Shown here: positions 15,601 through 16,993 of the stretch, one piece after another
How positions within the stretch are numbered: position 1 is the first letter of the stretch
How the letters are laid out: each line of letters begins with the position of its first letter
DNA from: Nitrospinota bacterium
GTDB lineage: Bacteria > Nitrospinota_A > UBA7883 > JADGGD01
DNA: 16,993 nucleotides
Assembly: GCA_015229165.1 (NCBI GenBank)
Contig: JADGCD010000021.1
Span: 1 to 16,993 of the forward strand
Reading direction: 5' to 3'
Program-made: the position numbers and the translations under genes
Notes under the pieces: model-generated
Told to the model about the DNA's origin: nothing
Seen by the model: the letters and a program-made list of their open reading frames with translations, nothing else
The model's database searches: none

Positions 15601-16230
15601 CCGGCCGACTTCATTCCGCTGGCGGAAGAGACATCGCTGATCGTTCCCATCGGCGAACAGGTGTTGCGGCAGGCGTGCCTTCAGACGCAGCAGTTGCGCA
15701 CGCAAGGGTACAAGGACATCACCGTTGCGGTCAACCTCTCTCCCCGCCAGTTCGAACATCGGGGGCTGGTCCGCTCGGTCCGGCGCGTCTTGGAGGAGAC
15801 CGGCCTGCCGCCGGAGGCCCTCTGTCTCGAAATCACCGAAAGCGCCGTCATGAGCGACGTCACCGCCGCCCTCTCCACGCTGGCGCAGTTCCGCGAGATG
15901 GGGATCAAAATCGCCATGGACGACTTCGGCACCGGCTATTCGTCCCTGTCCTTCCTGCGACAGATGCCGATCCACCTGCTCAAGATCGACAAGTCGTTCA
16001 TTTCAGATATGGAGATCAGCCCCAACGCCGCCGCCATCGCCAACACCATTGTGGCCCTCGGGCACAACCTGAGTCTGACCCTGGTGGCCGAGGGGATCGA
16101 AACCGTCCCCCAATACCGGATGCTCAAGGACATGGGTTGCGACGAGATGCAAGGCTACCTGATCGGCAAACCGGTGCCCGACAAGGAATTTGCGGCGTTT
16201 CTCGCCTCGTACCGACCGATCGTCTATTAG
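12643..16230 (+). CDS. Multi-sensor diguanylate cyclase/phosphodiesterase (PAS-PAS-GAF-PAS-PAS-GGDEF-EAL)
   Basis: This 1195-residue soluble protein makes and/or degrades cyclic-di-GMP in response to signals. Domains in order: PAS (about 32-140), a PAS-like region (about 160-305) with an unusual polar insertion near 181-206, GAF (about 315-468), a coiled coil (about 470-520), PAS (about 520-637), PAS (about 640-757), GGDEF (about 760-930) and EAL (about 935-1190). The GGDEF signature is intact (844-848), and RQDD at 835-838 lies five residues before it, the position of the product-inhibition I-site. The EAL side keeps E972-A-L, VNLSPRQF, LEITES, DDFGTGYSS (1093-1101), KIDKSF and VAEGIE, so both active sites look competent. 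No membrane segment is seen. The ATG at 12643 has no clear ribosome-binding site, but no better start exists before the first PAS. It stands alone between the glycan cluster and a convergent lytic transglycosylase gene. Confidence 0.95.
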   Translation: MRADRTEEKRHGLFPLGRPHEPGAISVFQSGSLVSALFEAAPIPLIIFDSEQGVLSANEAFAALTGVERDDILGQSLADFLESPGPEVLGQSLQTGGGALSASLKNPEGAISGWLKIIPTGAARQDGEAGYFIGRFVEDRVLAGREEGSGEAEFARISELLTYSRRLVENCPVGAWVIDFDTLDADDQGEDQVGRRHRQLGFKAITRQVNSKTLALLGRAKEDMVGRSIFHPELVDDEQAELMSRELKRRRGGESSTYIIELNRKGGGRVPLLIEAAPTRLDPSTGAIIQSLAMMVDLTDRLRIEQELKETVVAQTILNDLLAIHFRSDPLEAKLEEALNTVLCIPWLHNVSRGCIFLVDPTRERLILHATSGVPSSVSHRCRSVTAGECLCGKVMASGEFLYSAGTEAEPTVLHADGQRHGYYIAPIKEGNDVKAVLTVFLEPGRIYKESEAVFLKAAASAIGGILSQSRHMEALKEARASLEQRIAERTHELRNANEALQAQMRQTGEARTRALESERRMRSILENMQDIFYRADLEGRFLWLTGAVSESLGYEPEELMGVRMRDLCVTTADKESLIDLLERRGRVHDYQFRLRHKNGAPVWFSINAQYYRDGDGGVLGVEGTFRDISDRKQDEERLQLASLVFENAVEGVAVTDPEGRILSVNPAFSKITGYEASEAIGQKTSILRSDRQSDPFYRSMWGALLTVGHWRGEIWNRKKSGEAYPEWLTITAIRNDEGKTIQYVSVFHDITELKRTEEQVKYLAYHDSLTKLPNRTLLLDRLTVALAHARRKQSRVAVMFLDLDHFKRINDSLGHAVGDRFLQDVAGRIKACLRQDDTVGRVGGDEFIILLEDVQTVDAAVAIARKVIKAMRDPFEYEGHLLYAGVSIGVTFFPDDADTPEILVRNADMAMYRAKEKGRNNYQLFTAEMDAIAMKRLSLEGSLRRAVEAHEFEIWYQPKVCFKSGILVGSEALVRWRRADGGLVSPADFIPLAEETSLIVPIGEQVLRQACLQTQQLRTQGYKDITVAVNLSPRQFEHRGLVRSVRRVLEETGLPPEALCLEITESAVMSDVTAALSTLAQFREMGIKIAMDDFGTGYSSLSFLRQMPIHLLKIDKSFISDMEISPNAAAIANTIVALGHNLSLTLVAEGIETVPQYRMLKDMGCDEMQGYLIGKPVPDKEFAAFLASYRPIVY

Positions 16231-16234
16231 CGAT

Positions 16235-16251
16235 CGGGAAGTCACTTCCCG
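16235..16251. terminator. Small hairpin between convergent genes, possible bidirectional 3'-end signal
   Basis: CGGGAAG-TCA-CTTCCCG is a perfect 7-bp stem with a 3-nt loop, starting 5 nt after the GGDEF-EAL stop. The loop (16242-16244) is the TGA stop of the transglycosylase gene on the other strand. Neither direction has a following T-tract, so termination efficiency is doubtful. Confidence 0.35.
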
Positions 16252-16874
16252 GTGGCCAGGCACCCCTTGGTCATCTCCCAGTCCCCCTTTACCACCCGCT
16301 CGTACTTCTCGGCGAAGAGCCGGTCGGACTCATAGAGCTTTCCCTTCTGTTTCCGGGACAGGTACTTGCTGAACTGTCCCGGCCCTCCGTTGTACATCGC
16401 GTAAAGGGCGCCGGCCAGATGCGGCGGGGGAAGGTCGAGTTTCTTCTTCGCCGCAGACGGAAGGGCGAAGCGGGACAGGTAGAGCGACAGAATATCGATC
16501 CCGGCGTCGGCGTTGTAGGCGATGTCCCACCTGAGAGAGGGGATCTCGTACATCCCGCGCCAGACCCGCTCGTTGATTTGCATCAACCCCACCGAGGAGC
16601 CGTTGTAGGAGCGCAGATAGGCGGGGCGCTCCCCGGCGAGCCTGAACTGGCTAAAGCAGCTCTCCTGCCATGCGGTGGCCGCGATCATCTGTCCGAACCA
16701 GGGGCGCAGCTCGACCGGCGCAGGGGCGTTGCGCTCGCGGCGTTTGACCTTTTCCGCAAGGAGCGTCCGCACGCGGGCGACGTATTCACGCCGGTCGTTT
16801 TTTTCCGGAATCCAGGGGAGGGCCGTATTCAGATCAGGCTGTCCCGTCTCGTCCTTTTCCTTCGCCCACGCCAT
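16242..16874 (-). CDS. SLT-family lytic transglycosylase, N-terminal end uncertain
   Basis: The 210 residues from the ATG at 16874 contain a lysozyme-like SLT domain. Catalytic E71 lies in ATAWQESCFSQF (66-77), followed by SSVGLMQINERVWRGMYEIP (93-112) and YAMYNGGPG (158-166). Such enzymes cleave peptidoglycan between MurNAc and GlcNAc with formation of 1,6-anhydroMurNAc, in the periplasm or at the outer membrane. The start is doubtful: the same frame stays open from 16874 to the end of the window and encodes a partly hydrophobic stretch (LAPLWRLLVPMAWA) that could be the end of a signal peptide. The first bases of the gene form one arm of a perfect 50-bp inverted repeat. If that repeat is an assembly fold-back, the true 5' end lies outside the window. 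The domain assignment is secure; the N-terminus is not. Confidence 0.85.
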   Translation of the reverse strand: MAWAKEKDETGQPDLNTALPWIPEKNDRREYVARVRTLLAEKVKRRERNAPAPVELRPWFGQMIAATAWQESCFSQFRLAGERPAYLRSYNGSSVGLMQINERVWRGMYEIPSLRWDIAYNADAGIDILSLYLSRFALPSAAKKKLDLPPPHLAGALYAMYNGGPGQFSKYLSRKQKGKLYESDRLFAEKYERVVKGDWEMTKGCLATGK

Positions 16875-16993
16875 CGGAACCAGGAGCCGCCAGAGGGGGG
16901 CAAGCGTTGCGCCGGACTGCGGCGGCAGTGAAGGAGAGGGTGGGGGCGAAGGAAAAGGACGAGACGGGACAGCCTGATCTGAATACGGCCCTC
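16818..16993. repeat. Perfect 50-bp inverted repeat reaching the right end of the window
   Basis: Bases 16818-16867 are the exact reverse complement of 16944-16993, with 76 nt between the arms. Pairing stops sharply at 16868/16943 on the inner side and is cut only by the window edge on the outer side, so the arms may be longer. One arm is coding sequence of the transglycosylase. This is the signature of a fold-back or chimeric contig end, although a real inverted repeat cannot be excluded. Confidence 0.9.

Noticed and set aside
12613..15975. A 3.3-kb open frame on the minus strand opposite the GGDEF-EAL gene
   Set aside because: It is antisense to a gene with unmistakable PAS, GAF, GGDEF and EAL motifs; its translation is rich in Asp, Gly, His, Pro and Arg with no recognisable domain. 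High GC and codon bias leave such frames open.
1..16993. Mobile elements, prophage, toxin-antitoxin pairs, defence genes or CRISPR arrays
   Set aside because: No transposase, integrase, phage, nuclease or Cas motifs, no regularly spaced repeats and no target-site duplications were seen; the tRNA gene shows no att-like duplicate of its 3' end in the window.

Overview
The window is a densely packed, GC-rich (mostly G/C third positions) bacterial chromosome segment of ordinary housekeeping, metabolic, envelope and signalling genes. The mix points to a Gram-negative bacterium, most likely in or near the Pseudomonadota or another proteobacterium-like phylum. Supporting genes are a multi-PAS GGDEF-EAL protein, a GT9 heptosyltransferase-type enzyme, a secreted M48 protease, a lytic transglycosylase and a two-gene agmatine route to putrescine. 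The genus cannot be named from the sequence alone. There are no transposases, integrases, phage genes or CRISPR repeats.

Layout. (1) 1-3102, minus strand: a secreted M48 metalloprotease, a 93-residue charged coiled-coil protein whose start lies inside the protease gene, and a long PAS/PAS/GAF/PAS sensor that runs off the left edge. (2) 3182-5154, plus strand: aguB and aguA, overlapping by 4 nt, which together turn agmatine into putrescine. (3) 5294-8011, minus strand: trpB and trpA (tryptophan synthase, 4-nt overlap) followed by a TSUP-family membrane permease. (4) 8168-8243, minus strand: tRNA-Gly(CCC) with encoded CCA and its own promoter-like sequence. (5) 8451-12507, plus strand: a surface-carbohydrate cluster behind a good sigma-70-type promoter. 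It holds a cytidylate-kinase-like protein, a CgeB-type glycosyltransferase, a CDP-paratose-2-epimerase-like SDR and a GT9 glycosyltransferase. (6) 12643-16230, plus strand: a 1195-residue PAS/PAS/GAF/PAS/PAS/GGDEF/EAL protein for cyclic-di-GMP turnover. (7) 16242 to the right edge, minus strand: an SLT-family lytic transglycosylase whose 5' end falls in a perfect 50-bp inverted repeat that reaches the last base of the window.

Functional themes are polyamine synthesis, the last two-subunit step of tryptophan synthesis, envelope glycan assembly and c-di-GMP signalling. I did not find a convincing new multi-gene system. The items most worth a second look are: the terminal inverted repeat (probably a fold-back at a contig end); the SDR enzyme with Phe where the catalytic Tyr of YxxxK is expected; the kinase-like gene leading the glycan cluster; the runs of 8-9 G inside conserved glycine motifs, in a window that also carries tRNA-Gly(CCC); and the protease/coiled-coil gene overlap.
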